DNA of 38,831 nt from Alphaproteobacteria bacterium (GCA_009909065.1 JAAANZ010000062.1:1-38831); one strand, 5' to 3'. Shown: positions 15,988 to 25,568, counted from the stretch's first letter. Translations and numbers: made by a program. Notes: generated by a model from the letters alone, not told the origin.

Positions 15988-16605
15988 ATGAGCGATCAAT
16001 CCGGCAAGAGTGCCCTTCGCGCCGAGATGCGTGTTCTTCGTGAGGAAGCCGCCGCGCGTGATCCCGATGCCGCAGAGCGCCTCGCCGAAGCCTTTCCGAT
16101 GAAACTGCTCGAACGCTATGGCCCGGAGGTGGCGGGCTATGTCGCCATCGGCAGCGAGATCGACCCCGAACCGCTGATGCGCCGACTGGCCGGCGCCGGC
16201 GCGGAGCTCTGCCTGCCGCGCGTCGATGCAGGCGGAACCATCAGCTATCGCCGCTGGGGGTTTGGCGAACCGCTCGAACAGGGCCCCTTCTCGCTGAAGG
16301 AGCCGCCGGCCGAGGCGCCGATAGGCCATCCGACGCTCATCCTGACGCCGCTGCTCGCCTTCGACCGGGCCGGCAACCGGCTGGGTTATGGCAAGGGCCA
16401 TTATGACCGCGCGATTTCGAGACTTCGCGAAAACGGGCGCGCCTTTGCCTGCGCCCTCGCCTATGGTCCCCAGATGCTCGACGCGCTACCGGCCGAGGCG
16501 CACGACCAGCCGCTTGACTGGGCGGTCACGCCGGATGGCTCGGTCCCGCTGTTCATGATGCGCAATCTGGGATCATTATCGCCAGACAGTCCCGCCTCCG
16601 GCTGA
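15988..16605 (+). CDS. fau: 5-formyltetrahydrofolate cyclo-ligase
   Basis: This 205-residue enzyme uses ATP to convert 5-formyl-THF to 5,10-methenyl-THF, returning a storage or inhibitory folate to the one-carbon pool. It shows the N-terminal basic helix SALRAEMRVLREEAAARD, a GYVAIGSEIDPEPLM segment, LCLPRV, and the signature LTPLLAFDRAGNRLGYGKGH followed by YDR. The ATG at 15988 has GGAGG 6 nt upstream. An ATG at 15904 would add a basic stretch unlike the family. The 150-base leader between the 6S RNA and this start shows no structure I recognise, and the two may share a transcript as in E. coli ssrS-fau. Confidence 0.94.
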   Translation: MSDQSGKSALRAEMRVLREEAAARDPDAAERLAEAFPMKLLERYGPEVAGYVAIGSEIDPEPLMRRLAGAGAELCLPRVDAGGTISYRRWGFGEPLEQGPFSLKEPPAEAPIGHPTLILTPLLAFDRAGNRLGYGKGHYDRAISRLRENGRAFACALAYGPQMLDALPAEAHDQPLDWAVTPDGSVPLFMMRNLGSLSPDSPASG

Positions 16606-16618
16606 CCGGGTCAGCAAG

Positions 16619-16639
16619 GATTTCAATTTCACTGAAATC
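16619..16639. repeat. Short inverted repeat after fau
   Basis: GATTTCA (16619-16625) and TGAAATC (16633-16639) form a 7-bp inverted repeat with a 7-nt spacer, 14 bp past the fau stop and 73 bp ahead of the diguanylate cyclase. It could be a weak terminator or an operator. It is AT-rich against its surroundings. Confidence 0.4.
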
Positions 16640-16712
16640 GCCAACCGGCTTCCAGACTTCCTTCATTACCTTACGGCAACCTGGCCTGATAATCTCAGGG
16701 AGGCAAGACAAG

Positions 16713-17450
16713 GTGTCGGAATCCGACCGGCAATTCTGGCGGCGCATGGGGCTGCAGGCGAGCGTTTCGCTGGTGGGAGCGGTCATACTGGCCTTGTGTG
16801 TCACCTTTCTGTCGACCGGCCATCTTGCAGATGAGCAACGCGCACGCGCGCTCCTGACCTCTTTTTATGCGCCTTTCCTGATCGTCCCCCCGATCATGGC
16901 TTATGCCACGCACCAGAGCGCGCGCATTCACCGGCTGACCCGACGCCTCGATGCAGCCGCGCACATGGACGCGCTCACGGGCCTTGCCAACCGGCGCGCC
17001 TTCATGCGCGATGCGGGCGAAAAACTGGCCGCACATGACCCTGCGGCCGGCCCGCTGGGCATCGCGCTTGTCGATATTGACCATTTCAAGCAGGTGAATG
17101 ACCGTCACGGCCATGAGGCCGGGGATGCCGCGCTCGCCCATGTCGCGGCGACCATGGCAGCCAGCCTGCCCCCGGGCGCGATCCTGGCCCGGCTCGGCGG
17201 GGAGGAATTCGCGCTGGTCGTCGAGGGCGATTGCCTGGCGGCGATCGAGGCGGCCGTCGAGGACCTGCGCCGCGCGGTGGCCACACAACTTTTCCGTTCC
17301 GGCGGCACGGTCATCGCGACCACGGTCAGCCTCGGTCTCGCACTCATCCGCAGCGGAGATACGGTCTCCAGGGCGCTCTCCCGCGCGGATAACGCCCTTT
17401 ATGAGGCCAAGCATGCCGGCCGCAACCGCGTGCAATTCGAAGCGGCATGA
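16713..17450 (+). CDS. Membrane-anchored diguanylate cyclase (GGDEF domain)
   Basis: This 245-residue protein makes the second messenger c-di-GMP from two GTP. Two transmembrane helices (about 14-34 and 51-66) with a short loop anchor it. A linker helix leads into a GGDEF domain from about residue 83: HMDALTGLANRRAFM, LVDIDHFKQVNDRHGHEAGD and the active-site loop LGGEEF (GGEEF 162-166, an active variant). The RxxD inhibitory site normally five residues upstream of the motif is absent (PPGAILARL), so product feedback at that site is unlikely. The start is GTG with GGGAGGC upstream. There is no sensory domain beyond the short membrane part. Confidence 0.92.
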   Translation: MSESDRQFWRRMGLQASVSLVGAVILALCVTFLSTGHLADEQRARALLTSFYAPFLIVPPIMAYATHQSARIHRLTRRLDAAAHMDALTGLANRRAFMRDAGEKLAAHDPAAGPLGIALVDIDHFKQVNDRHGHEAGDAALAHVAATMAASLPPGAILARLGGEEFALVVEGDCLAAIEAAVEDLRRAVATQLFRSGGTVIATTVSLGLALIRSGDTVSRALSRADNALYEAKHAGRNRVQFEAA

Positions 17451-17547
17451 GGGGCGCGCCGTGACGGAAAGGAGGCCCCTGCGCCTCGACCGGCCGGGAA
17501 TCATTTCGGCGCCGTGGCCGGGCACGCGGCGAGGAAAGCCCCGGATG

Positions 17548-17892
17548 TCAGGCGACGGGAGTCTGCTGATGGGAGACCAGCTTCCAGGCCGGGTCACGGA
17601 ACACATAGGTGCTTGAACACAGGGCCACATAGGGATGGCCTGCCTGGCGTGTTCCCGTCGCGCGATAGGCGAGGACGAGCGTGTCGCCGACTGTCAGCTC
17701 GGCCGTGTCCTCCATCTCGACCGCGTCCCAGCGCGGGGCGGCCCTGAGCCCGTCAAGGATTTCCCCGCCCTTCAGGATCCCGACAGGGTCCGGAAACACC
17801 ATCTGCGCGTCCGCGATCATGTGAGTCTCGCAAAACTCCGGCCCATTCAGCCAGAATCCCTTTTCACGTTCCCAGACATCCTCTGTGCTCAT
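17548..17892 (-). CDS. NTF2-like (SnoaL/DUF4440-type) protein
   Basis: This is a 114-residue small protein: MSTEDVWEREKGFWLNGPEF, a segment with MIADAQMVFPDPVGILKGGE, then LTVGDTLVLAYRATGTR and a C-terminal SSTYVFRDPAWKLVSHQQTP. The alpha-helix followed by a curved sheet ending in W.LVSHQQTP is typical of the NTF2-like superfamily (DUF4440/SnoaL), which includes small enzymes and binding proteins of mixed function. The ATG at 17892 is chosen because GAGAGG lies upstream and the longer reading (from 17970) adds unlikely residues. It follows the SDR gene on the same strand after 84 bp. No catalytic role can be assigned. Confidence 0.72.
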   Translation of the reverse strand: MSTEDVWEREKGFWLNGPEFCETHMIADAQMVFPDPVGILKGGEILDGLRAAPRWDAVEMEDTAELTVGDTLVLAYRATGTRQAGHPYVALCSSTYVFRDPAWKLVSHQQTPVA

Positions 17893-17976
17893 CCTGCAAT
17901 CCTCTCGAAACGCCTCGCCCGCAAATCCGCGACCGACACAGCCGTGGCACACACCTTCCGGCCGCCACAAGCCGGC

Positions 17977-18987
17977 TTAGCGGAGATTGTGCACCGCCTT
18001 GATCATCGGCCCGTAGCCCGAGCCGCCGAGCCATTCGAGCTGGGCCTCGCGCGAGGCCTCATTGATGGCGAGCTGGGGCTTGTAACGCGGATGGACGGCG
18101 CGGCGCAGCGGACGCGTGCCGGCCGGCAGGGCGATGATACTGGCAATCGCGCGCGGCACGTCCATCGGGTCCGTCGACTGTTCGGGGTTGCCCTGTTCCG
18201 ACATCCGCTCGACAAAGTTCGGGTATCCCGCCTTCAGATCGTCCGGCAGTCTTGCGAGAAGCTCGGCGGTGTAGCGTTTGCCGTTTTCCCAGATTTCGGT
18301 CGGGTAACCGCCCGGCTGGATCACGGTCACCTCGACGCCGCGCGGGGCCAGTTCATAAGCCAGCTGTTCGCTCAGCGCCTCGAGTGCGAACTTGGTGCCC
18401 GAATAGGCGCCGAGACCGGGGATCATCACCCGTCCGAGCTGTGAGCTGACATTGAAGATCAGCCCCTTGCCGGCCTCTCGCATGCCGGGCAGGACTGCGC
18501 GCGCCATGCGATGGCAGCCGAAAACATTGGTCTCGAACATCTTCTGCATGGCGGCCATGTCCTGCAGCTCCACGGGGCCGGACAGGGCAATGCCGGCATT
18601 GTTGATCAGCACATCGATCGCGCCGCCGGCCAGTTCCGAGGCCCGTTGAACACCGGCGCTGACCTGCTGGTCTGATGTCACGTCGATTTCGATCAGTTCG
18701 ATATCGAGCCCGTCGCGCCGGGCCACCTCGCGCAATTCTTCCGCCTCCGGGCGTGGCAGGTTGCGCATGCTGGCAAGGACCTTTGCCCCGCGCCGGGCAT
18801 AGTGTTCCGCCCCGAGGCGTCCGAAGCCTGACGAGCAGCCGGTGATGAGAATGGACTGTCCGGAAAGATCGGCCGGCGTTTTGCCATCCCCGTCCTCAGC
18901 CGCAGCGGTGCCGGCCCCGGCAAGCCCGGCCAGCGCGGCGCCGGCGGCCATCATGTCCCGCCGGGAGGGGTGAGGCTTATTCGTCAT
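17977..18987 (-). CDS. Short-chain dehydrogenase/reductase with twin-arginine leader
   Basis: This 336-residue classical SDR has the NAD(P)-binding TGCSSGFG (residues 49-56), NNAG (129-132), the catalytic serine in FNVSSQLG (about 181) and YSGTK (Tyr195, Lys199). Before the domain is a 40-residue leader with SRRDMMAAGAALAGLAGAGT, which looks like a Tat signal (RR followed by a hydrophobic Ala/Gly stretch and an AAAE cleavage region). Most SDRs are cytoplasmic, so a Tat-exported or Tat-anchored one is unusual. The start at 18987 has AAGGAG upstream; the longer frame to 19032 lacks one. Substrate unknown. Confidence 0.9.
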   Translation of the reverse strand: MTNKPHPSRRDMMAAGAALAGLAGAGTAAAEDGDGKTPADLSGQSILITGCSSGFGRLGAEHYARRGAKVLASMRNLPRPEAEELREVARRDGLDIELIEIDVTSDQQVSAGVQRASELAGGAIDVLINNAGIALSGPVELQDMAAMQKMFETNVFGCHRMARAVLPGMREAGKGLIFNVSSQLGRVMIPGLGAYSGTKFALEALSEQLAYELAPRGVEVTVIQPGGYPTEIWENGKRYTAELLARLPDDLKAGYPNFVERMSEQGNPEQSTDPMDVPRAIASIIALPAGTRPLRRAVHPRYKPQLAINEASREAQLEWLGGSGYGPMIKAVHNLR

Positions 18988-19081
18988 GGCCGGGTCTCCT
19001 TCTGCCCGTGGCCGCGCGCCCGCGGCCATCATCTATCGCGCAGGCTCGCGCAGAGCGCGCCGATGTCAAGCCGGCCTCGGA

Positions 19082-19567
19082 TCAGAAAATCCCCATGGCC
19101 AGGCCCGCCGCGAGGGCCGCGCCCAATTCGCGGCAGTCTTCAAGCGCGTCTTCGGGAAGGGTCTTGTCTGCAAGGATCTGTTCGCGCGTCTGCGCATGAG
19201 TGCACACGATGAGCGGGTCGCGGGCCGGTTTCAGCCGCCAGCCCTGCGCGATACGCGCGGCCTGACGGGCGGCATTCTCGCCATCCGAGCCGGCACAGAT
19301 CATCAGCGCGTAGGGCCGCCCCTCGATCTTTCCGAGCACGGGGTAATAGCAGCGATCGAAGAATTCCTTCATCAGCCCCGAGATCGCCGCGAGGTTTTCG
19401 GGCATTGCAAAGAGATAGCCATCTGCGGCCAGCAGCTCATCCGGGCCGGCCGCTTCGGCAGACCTGACCCGGGTCTCGGTCTCCTCGCGCGCAGCCTGTT
19501 CCGCCGCTTCGACCATCTGCCGGGTCCCGCCCGTGCGGGTGTGATAGACGATGAGCAAACGCGCCAT
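19082..19567 (-). CDS. Flavodoxin-like FMN protein / NAD(P)H oxidoreductase
   Basis: This 161-residue protein starts with MARLLIVYHTRTGGTRQMVE, a flavodoxin phosphate-binding loop (YHTRTGGT), followed by DGYLFAMPENLAAISGLMKE and FFDRCYYPVLGKIEGRPYAL, as in flavodoxin-fold NAD(P)H:quinone or FMN oxidoreductases. It likely binds FMN. The partner and substrate are not evident. It is 94 bp upstream of the SDR gene on the same strand, so the two may be co-transcribed, and it is divergent from mmsA. Confidence 0.82.
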   Translation of the reverse strand: MARLLIVYHTRTGGTRQMVEAAEQAAREETETRVRSAEAAGPDELLAADGYLFAMPENLAAISGLMKEFFDRCYYPVLGKIEGRPYALMICAGSDGENAARQAARIAQGWRLKPARDPLIVCTHAQTREQILADKTLPEDALEDCRELGAALAAGLAMGIF

Positions 19568-19704
19568 GTGCCTTGATATATCAGGACCGATGCATGAGCC
19601 AATATGCGCCGGCGCCCGCGCCTTGCCCGCTTGCGCCGGCGGGTATACGCCTTGGCCTGAAAACGCACGAACCGGCCGATTGCCGGGATATCAGGAGGAC
19701 GCGC

Positions 19705-21201
19705 ATGCGCGAGGTACATCACTTCATCGATGGGGGCGTTGTGAAAGGCGCTTCCGGGCGGTTCGCGGATATTTTCGATCCGAACACCGGCAATGTGCAG
19801 GCGCAGGTCGCACTCGCCGCCGAATCCGAGCTCGCGGCCGCCGCCGAGGCCGCGGCGAAAGCCTTCCCCGCCTGGGCGGCGACAAATCCCCAGCGCCGCG
19901 CGCGGGTCATGTTCGAATTCAAGCGCCTCCTGGAGGCGAACCTCGACGAGCTGGCCGAGCTCCTGTCATCCGAGCATGGCAAGGTGGTCGCGGATTCGCG
20001 CGGCGATGTGCAGCGCGGCATTGATGTGGTCGAGTTCGCCTGCGGCATCCCGCACCTGATGAAGGGCGAATATACCGAGGGCGCCGGGCCGGGCATCGAC
20101 GTCTTCTCGATGCGCCAGCCACTGGGCGTGTGCGCCGGCATCACCCCGTTCAACTTCCCGGCCATGATCCCCTGCTGGATGGCCGCTGTCGCGATCGCCT
20201 GCGGCAACACATTCATCCTCAAGCCCAGTGAGAAAGACCCGTCAGTGCCCATGCGTCTTGGCGAACTGATGCTGGAGGCCGGCGCGCCGGAAGGCGTCCT
20301 CAATGTCGTCAATGGGGACAAGGTGGCCGTCGATGCAATCCTCGAACACCCCGAAATCCGCGCGGTGAGCTTTGTCGGCTCCTCCGACATCGCCCATTAT
20401 GTCTATTCCAAGGGCACCGCGCACGCCAAGCGCGTCCAGGCCATGGGCGGGGCGAAGAACCATGGCATCATCCTGCCCGATGCGGACATGGACCAGGCGG
20501 TGAAGGATATTGTCGGGGCGGCCTATGGCTCGGCCGGCGAGCGCTGCATGGCGCTGCCCGTGGCGGTGACCGTCGGCGAAAAGACCGGCGACGAATTCGT
20601 CGCGCGGATGAGCGAGGCGGCGCGGGGCCTGAAGGTCGGCACCTCGACCGATCCCGAGGCCCATTATGGCCCCGTCGTTTCCGCTGCGCACCGCTCGCGG
20701 ATCGAGGACTATATCCAGATGGGGGTCGATGAGGGCGCCGAACTTGTCATGGACGGGCGCGGTCACACCCTGCAGGGACACGAGAACGGCTTCTTCATCG
20801 GCCCGTCCCTGTTCGACCGGGTCCGGCCCGACATGCGCAGCTATCGCGACGAGATTTTCGGCCCCGTCCTGCAAGTGGTGCGCGCCGACACGCTGGAAGA
20901 GGCCGCGGCCCTGCCCTCAAGCCACCAGTATGGCAATGGCGTGGCGATCTTCACGCAGAATGGGCGCGCCGCGCGCGAGTTTGCCGCACAGGTCAATGTC
21001 GGCATGGTCGGCATCAATGTGCCGATCCCGGTGCCGGTCTCCTATCACACATTCGGTGGCTGGAAGCGCTCGGCCTTCGGCGACACCAACCAGCACGGGC
21101 CGGAAGGCGTGCGCTTCTGGACCAAGATCAAGACCGTGACGCAGCGCTGGCCCGAAGACGATATCGGTGACCAGGCCTTTGTCATCCCGACAATGGGGTA
21201 A
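19705..21201 (+). CDS. mmsA: CoA-acylating methylmalonate-semialdehyde dehydrogenase
   Basis: This enzyme converts methylmalonate semialdehyde (and malonate semialdehyde) to propionyl-CoA or acetyl-CoA with NAD+ and CoA, the last step of valine breakdown. The 498-residue product begins MREVHHFIDGGVVKGASGRF and has family blocks ACGIPHLMKGEYTEGAGPGI, RQPLGVCAGITPFNFPAMIP, ANQ-type KNHGIILPDAD, and the catalytic cysteine in GSAGERCMALP (Cys281). Unlike other aldehyde dehydrogenases it lacks the general-base Glu, as expected for the CoA-acylating group. The start at 19705 is set by GGAGG 6 nt upstream; the frame from 19573 would add 44 unlikely residues. mmsB follows 4 bp later. Confidence 0.96.
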   Translation: MREVHHFIDGGVVKGASGRFADIFDPNTGNVQAQVALAAESELAAAAEAAAKAFPAWAATNPQRRARVMFEFKRLLEANLDELAELLSSEHGKVVADSRGDVQRGIDVVEFACGIPHLMKGEYTEGAGPGIDVFSMRQPLGVCAGITPFNFPAMIPCWMAAVAIACGNTFILKPSEKDPSVPMRLGELMLEAGAPEGVLNVVNGDKVAVDAILEHPEIRAVSFVGSSDIAHYVYSKGTAHAKRVQAMGGAKNHGIILPDADMDQAVKDIVGAAYGSAGERCMALPVAVTVGEKTGDEFVARMSEAARGLKVGTSTDPEAHYGPVVSAAHRSRIEDYIQMGVDEGAELVMDGRGHTLQGHENGFFIGPSLFDRVRPDMRSYRDEIFGPVLQVVRADTLEEAAALPSSHQYGNGVAIFTQNGRAAREFAAQVNVGMVGINVPIPVPVSYHTFGGWKRSAFGDTNQHGPEGVRFWTKIKTVTQRWPEDDIGDQAFVIPTMG

Positions 21202-21205
21202 GCAC

Positions 21206-22096
21206 ATGACCAAACTCGCATTTATCGGCCTCGGCAACATGGGTTCGGGCATGTGCGCCAACCTCGTGAAGGCCGGCCATGAGGTCGCAGCTTTCGACCT
21301 GTCTGCCGAGGCGGTGCAGCGCGCTGCCGAGGCCGGCGCACACCCGGCCGGCTCGGCCGGGCAGGCCGTTGCCGGCGCACAGGCCGTGGTCACCATGCTG
21401 CCGGCCGGCGAGCATGTTCATACCGCCTATTTCGGGGAAGCCGGCATTGCCGCGCATGCGCCCGGCGGCTGCCTGTTCATCGATGCCTCGACCATATCGG
21501 TAAACCATGCCCGCGAAGCGGCCCGCAAAGCGCAAGAGGCCGGCTTTGCCTATCTCGATGCACCCGTCTCCGGCGGTGTCGCCGCCGCCGAGGCCGGCAC
21601 GCTGACCTTCATGGTCGGCGGCGAGGCGGACGCCTTCGCGCGCGCAAGACCCATTCTGGAGGCCATGGGAAAGAATGTCTTCCATGCCGGCGCCAGCGGC
21701 AATGGCCAGGTGGCCAAGATCGCCAACAACATGCTGCTCGCCATCTCGATGATCGGTACCTGCGAGGCGTTCAACCTGGCCGAGAGTCTCGGTCTCGACG
21801 CGCAGACCTTTTTCGACATTTCCTCGACCGCATCGGGCCAGTGCTGGTCGATGACCAGCTATTGCCCGGCGCCCGGCCCCGTGCCGGCGGCGCCTTCGAA
21901 CCGGGAGTATCAGCCAGGCTTTGCCGTCGCCATGATGCTCAAGGATCTGCGTCTTGCGCTGGCTTCGGCCGGGGAAGCCGGCGCGCCGGCCGAGCTTGGC
22001 GAGCATGCCCGAGCGATCTACGAACAGCTGTCCGCCGATGGCCATGACGGCCTCGACTTTTCCGGTGTCATGCGCCGCGTGAAAGGGGAGATCTGA
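21206..22096 (+). CDS. mmsB: 3-hydroxyisobutyrate dehydrogenase
   Basis: This enzyme oxidises 3-hydroxyisobutyrate to methylmalonate semialdehyde with NAD+, the step before MmsA in valine catabolism. The 296-residue product has the nucleotide-binding FIGLGNMGSGMCANLVKAGH (GLGNMG), the substrate-binding YLDAPVSGGVAAAEAGTLTF, and the catalytic lysine in GQVAKIANNMLLA (Lys171). The C-terminal KDLRLAL segment is also typical. It is one operon with mmsA, with overlapping control by whatever regulates branched-chain amino acid use. The start at 21206 is preferred because the earlier ATG at 21167 would read inside mmsA. Confidence 0.96.
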   Translation: MTKLAFIGLGNMGSGMCANLVKAGHEVAAFDLSAEAVQRAAEAGAHPAGSAGQAVAGAQAVVTMLPAGEHVHTAYFGEAGIAAHAPGGCLFIDASTISVNHAREAARKAQEAGFAYLDAPVSGGVAAAEAGTLTFMVGGEADAFARARPILEAMGKNVFHAGASGNGQVAKIANNMLLAISMIGTCEAFNLAESLGLDAQTFFDISSTASGQCWSMTSYCPAPGPVPAAPSNREYQPGFAVAMMLKDLRLALASAGEAGAPAELGEHARAIYEQLSADGHDGLDFSGVMRRVKGEI

Positions 22097-22110
22097 GGGG
22101 GCGTTCGCGT

Positions 22111-23277
22111 TCACATCTCGAACAGGCGCACCTTTCCGTCCTCGAAGGACAGCGCCAGCTTTCCCGACAGAAGCCTGAGCGCCTTGTCGCCGAAAATCTC
22201 GCGCCGCCAGCCGGTCATGGCGGCAATGTCCTCGTCGCGATCACCGCGTGCGATCCGCTCGATATCAGCGGCATTCGCGATGAGACGCGGGACCACATTC
22301 GCCTCCTCTGAGACGTGTTTGAGCAGGACTTTCAGCATTTCGGGCGCGCCCGGCGGGGTCTGCGCATTCTGCCTGTGGCGTGGCAGGTCGGGCGCGATCG
22401 CCCCGGGATCGTCCAGTGCAACCCTGACCGCCTCGATCAGCCCATCGGCCTGTTTCGAGCGGATGAAGCCGTTGGGCACGGCCCGCAGGCGCTCGAAATC
22501 CTTCTCTTTGGTCGGGCGCTGCTCGGCGATCTCGTAAATCGCGTCATCCTTGAGGATGCGCCGGCGCGGGCGGTCCAGCAACTGGGCCTTCTCCTCGCGC
22601 CATTCGGCCACGGCGACCATCACGGCGGCATAATCGGGCTTGTTGCGGCGCAGCTTCAGCCGCTGCCAGGCATTGGCCGGATCGGTATCATAAAGGGCAG
22701 GATCTTCCAGGTCCGCCATCTCGGCCTTGACCCATCCCATGCGGTCAAGCTTCTGCAGTTCGTCGCGCATCCAGATGAAGGCGTCGCGCAGATGCGTGAC
22801 ATCGCCCAGCGCGTAAGCCAGCTGTTTCTCGCTGAGGGGCCGGCGCATCCAGTCGGTAAACTGCGAGGACTTGTCGATCTGGCGGCTGAGAACGCGCTGG
22901 ACGAGATTGTCATAGGAGATCGAATCGCCGAGCCCCAGCGCCATGGCGGCAATCTGGGTGTCGAAGACCGGCCCGGGCGGATGGCCGATGAGGCGGTTGA
23001 AAATCTCGATATCCTGTCGGGCGGCATGGAACACCTTGACCCGGTTTTCCTCGGCGATGAGCTGCAGAAACGGGCCGATATCGAGATCCTCGGCCAGCGG
23101 ATCGATCAGCCCCTCGACCCCCGGCGCCGAAGCCTGGATCAGGCACAGGCGCGGCCAGAAGGTCGTCTCGCGGTGAAACTCCGTATCCACACAGATGAAA
23201 TCGCTGTGCGAAAGCGCCTCGCAGAAGGCGCCGAGCTCATCCTGGGATGTGATGGGGATCAGGCTGTCACTTGGCAT
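22111..23277 (-). CDS. rnd: Ribonuclease D
   Basis: This 388-residue 3'-5' exoribonuclease trims tRNA and other stable RNA precursors. The DEDDy nuclease domain shows Exo[21 protein letters not shown] (Asp31, Glu33), Exo[14 protein letters not shown] and Exo[14 protein letters not shown]. One or two HRDC-type helical domains follow ([20 protein letters not shown], then [19 protein letters not shown]). The start at 23277 ([18 protein letters not shown]) fits the family. The frame from 23412 would add 45 basic residues that lie over the aspS leader. It is divergent from aspS with a 163-bp gap. Confidence 0.95.
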   Translation of the reverse strand: MPSDSLIPITSQDELGAFCEALSHSDFICVDTEFHRETTFWPRLCLIQASAPGVEGLIDPLAEDLDIGPFLQLIAEENRVKVFHAARQDIEIFNRLIGHPPGPVFDTQIAAMALGLGDSISYDNLVQRVLSRQIDKSSQFTDWMRRPLSEKQLAYALGDVTHLRDAFIWMRDELQKLDRMGWVKAEMADLEDPALYDTDPANAWQRLKLRRNKPDYAAVMVAVAEWREEKAQLLDRPRRRILKDDAIYEIAEQRPTKEKDFERLRAVPNGFIRSKQADGLIEAVRVALDDPGAIAPDLPRHRQNAQTPPGAPEMLKVLLKHVSEEANVVPRLIANAADIERIARGDRDEDIAAMTGWRREIFGDKALRLLSGKLALSFEDGKVRLFEM

Positions 23278-23440
23278 TGCCGCCGGCTTAGCCGAATCGC
23301 CAACGGAAATCGACCCTTTTGCAAGGCGCAGCCGGAGGCGCTGGCAGTTCGCGCGCCCGGCGGTCTTGCGCCAGGGCCCGCCCGCGCGTATCGCAGGCGC
23401 CCAGAGCTTCACAGACGATCATCCCGAAAGCGTTTCTCCC

Positions 23441-25273
23441 ATGCATGCCTATCGCACCCATGACTGCGGCGCCCTGCGCAAGTCCGATGTCGGCGAAAGT
23501 GTCAAACTCTCCGGCTGGCTGCACCGCCGCCGCGACCATGGCGGTGTCATGTTCATCGACCTGCGCGACCATTACGGGATCACCCAGTGTGTCTTCGATC
23601 CGGACTTTCCGGCTTTCGCAACCGTCGAGCGGCTGCGCGCGGAAAGTGTGATAACGGTCGAGGGCGAAGTCATCGCCCGCGATGACGAACTGGTGAATGA
23701 CAGTCTTGCAACCGGGCATATCGAAGTGCGTGTCACCCAGGCCACGGTCCAGTCGGAAGCCTCCGAGCTGCCCCTGCCGGTGTTCGGCGAACCGGACTAT
23801 CCCGAAGAGATCCGCCTGCGCCATCGCTATCTCGACCTGCGCCGCGAAAGCCTGCACCGCAATATTGTCCTGCGCTCGCAAGTGATCTCGTCGATCCGCC
23901 GGCGCATGGTCGAACAGGGCTTTACCGAGTTCCAGACCCCGATCCTGACCGCCTCCAGCCCGGAAGGCGCGCGCGACTTCCTGGTGCCCTCGCGCCTGCA
24001 TCCGGGCGAATTCTACGCCCTTCCCCAGGCCCCGCAGCAATTCAAGCAGCTGCTCATGGTGTCGGGCTTCGACCGCTATTTCCAGATCGCGCCATGCTTT
24101 CGCGACGAGGATGCGCGCGCCGACCGCTCGCCGGGCGAGTTCTACCAGCTCGATGTCGAAATGGCCTTTGTCACCCAGCAAGATGTGTTCGATGCCATCG
24201 AGCCGGTCATGCGCGGGGTCTTCGAGGAATTTGCCGACTGGCAGGGCATGGGCCGCACCGTGCCCGAAGGGCCCTTCCCGCACATCCCCTATGCCGAGGC
24301 GATGGCGAAATACGGCTCCGACAAGCCCGATTTGCGCAACCCGATCATCTGCGCCGATGTGTCAGACATCGTCCAGCGCGAGGATGTCACGCTCGGCGTT
24401 TTCAGGAAGATCACCGAGGGCGGCGGCATCGTGCGCGCGATTCCCGCGCCCGGTTCCGGCGAGCAGCCGCGCAGCTTCTTCGACAAGATGGATGCCTGGG
24501 CGAAGAAGGAGATGCAGGCGCCGGGCCTTGGCTATATGCGCTTTGTCGAGGAGGAGGGCGCGCTGACCGCCACCGGCCCGATCGCGAAATTCTTCGAACC
24601 GGCCGCCCTTCAGGCGCTCGCCGAGCGCGCAGGCGTGAAAGCCGGCGACGGCGTGTTCTTCGCCGCCGGCAAGAAAGCCGAGGCCGAAAGGCTCCAGGGC
24701 GCGGCGCGCGACCGGATCGGCGAGGAGCTTGGCCTGATCGAGCCGGGCGTGTTCCGCTTCTGCTGGATCGTCGATTTCCCGATGTATGAATGGGACGAGG
24801 ACAACAAGACAATCGACTTCTCGCACAACCCGTTTTCCATGCCCCAGGGCGGGCTCGAGGCGCTGGAGGCGGCGCAGACCGAGGAGGAGATACTCGCGCT
24901 CAAGGCCTTCCAGTATGACATTGTCTGCAACGGGGTCGAGCTCTCCTCCGGCGCGATCCGGAACCATCGCCCGGACGTGATGCTGAAAGCCTTCGACATG
25001 GCCGGCTATGGCGCCGATGTGGTCGAGGCGGAATTCGGCGGCATGCTCAATGCCTTCCGCTATGGCGCCCCGCCGCATGGCGGCATTGCGCCCGGCCTCG
25101 ACCGGATCGTCATGCTGCTCGCCGATGTCGACAATCTGCGCGATGTCACCCTGTTCCCGATGAACCAGCAGGCCCGCGACCTGATGATGGGCGCGCCCTC
25201 GCCGGTCGATGACAGGCAGCTGAAGGAACTCGGCATCCGGCTTGCGCCGATGAAGACGTCCGGCAAGGGCTGA
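23441..25273 (+). CDS. aspS: Aspartyl-tRNA synthetase
   Basis: This class II synthetase charges tRNA-Asp with aspartate. The 610-residue product has the N-terminal OB-fold anticodon-binding domain ([30 protein letters not shown]), motif 1 and 2 in the catalytic core ([40 protein letters not shown]), the bacterial GAD insertion in the middle, and motif 3 [20 protein letters not shown] near the C-terminus. The length matches bacterial AspRS. The ATG at 23441 begins [20 protein letters not shown], the normal start. Whether it is also able to charge tRNA-Asn (non-discriminating) cannot be settled from this window. Confidence 0.97.
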   Translation: MHAYRTHDCGALRKSDVGESVKLSGWLHRRRDHGGVMFIDLRDHYGITQCVFDPDFPAFATVERLRAESVITVEGEVIARDDELVNDSLATGHIEVRVTQATVQSEASELPLPVFGEPDYPEEIRLRHRYLDLRRESLHRNIVLRSQVISSIRRRMVEQGFTEFQTPILTASSPEGARDFLVPSRLHPGEFYALPQAPQQFKQLLMVSGFDRYFQIAPCFRDEDARADRSPGEFYQLDVEMAFVTQQDVFDAIEPVMRGVFEEFADWQGMGRTVPEGPFPHIPYAEAMAKYGSDKPDLRNPIICADVSDIVQREDVTLGVFRKITEGGGIVRAIPAPGSGEQPRSFFDKMDAWAKKEMQAPGLGYMRFVEEEGALTATGPIAKFFEPAALQALAERAGVKAGDGVFFAAGKKAEAERLQGAARDRIGEELGLIEPGVFRFCWIVDFPMYEWDEDNKTIDFSHNPFSMPQGGLEALEAAQTEEEILALKAFQYDIVCNGVELSSGAIRNHRPDVMLKAFDMAGYGADVVEAEFGGMLNAFRYGAPPHGGIAPGLDRIVMLLADVDNLRDVTLFPMNQQARDLMMGAPSPVDDRQLKELGIRLAPMKTSGKG

Positions 25274-25287
25274 GCCGCGCCCGGCTC
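25272..25287 (+). terminator. Hairpin at the end of aspS
   Basis: GAGCCG (25272-25277) and CGGCTC (25282-25287) form a perfect 6-bp stem with a 4-nt loop, overlapping the aspS stop codon. There is no T-run, so termination strength is uncertain. Confidence 0.4.
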
Positions 25288-25292
25288 GGGAA

Positions 25293-25316
25293 TTGACAAG
25301 CGCTCGCAGCTGCAAC
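25293..25316 (+). promoter_or_regulatory. Likely promoter of the B12 uptake operon
   Basis: TTGACA (25293-25298) followed after 10 nt by GCTGCAAC (25309-25316) fits the Caulobacter housekeeping pattern TTGACG..N10-14..GCTANAWC with one change in the -10. It puts the transcript start just upstream of the riboswitch. Confidence 0.55.
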
Positions 25317-25323
25317 ACACAAG

Positions 25324-25490
25324 GATGCAGATGGTTCCGCTGTAACAGGCGGCTAAGAGGGAAGCCGGTGGGAATCCGGCGCTGTCCCCGCAACTGTCAG
25401 CCGGGAGCTGATGGCCAATCATGCCACTGGGGCAATTGCCCCGGGAAGGCGGCCGGAGGCAAGGATCGGTGAGCCAGGAGACCTGCCATC
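25324..25490 (+). promoter_or_regulatory. Cobalamin (AdoCbl) riboswitch
   Basis: The core landmarks are all present: GGTTCC near 25333, TAAGAGGGAAGCCGGTGGGA with AATCCGGCGCTG, the CCCCGCAACTGT box near 25386, and the B12 box GAGCCAGGAGACCTGCC ending near 25487. GATGCAG (25324-25330) and CTGCCATC (25483-25490) can form P1. It senses adenosylcobalamin and should repress the btuBFCD operon when B12 is plentiful. It is 154 bp upstream of btuB. Confidence 0.95.
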
Positions 25491-25568
25491 GCGTCGTTCG
25501 CTCTTCGGTCCGGGACCAGGCCATGAGAGCGGGAGCGCTTCGCGCATCCTTCGAGACGACACCTTAGC

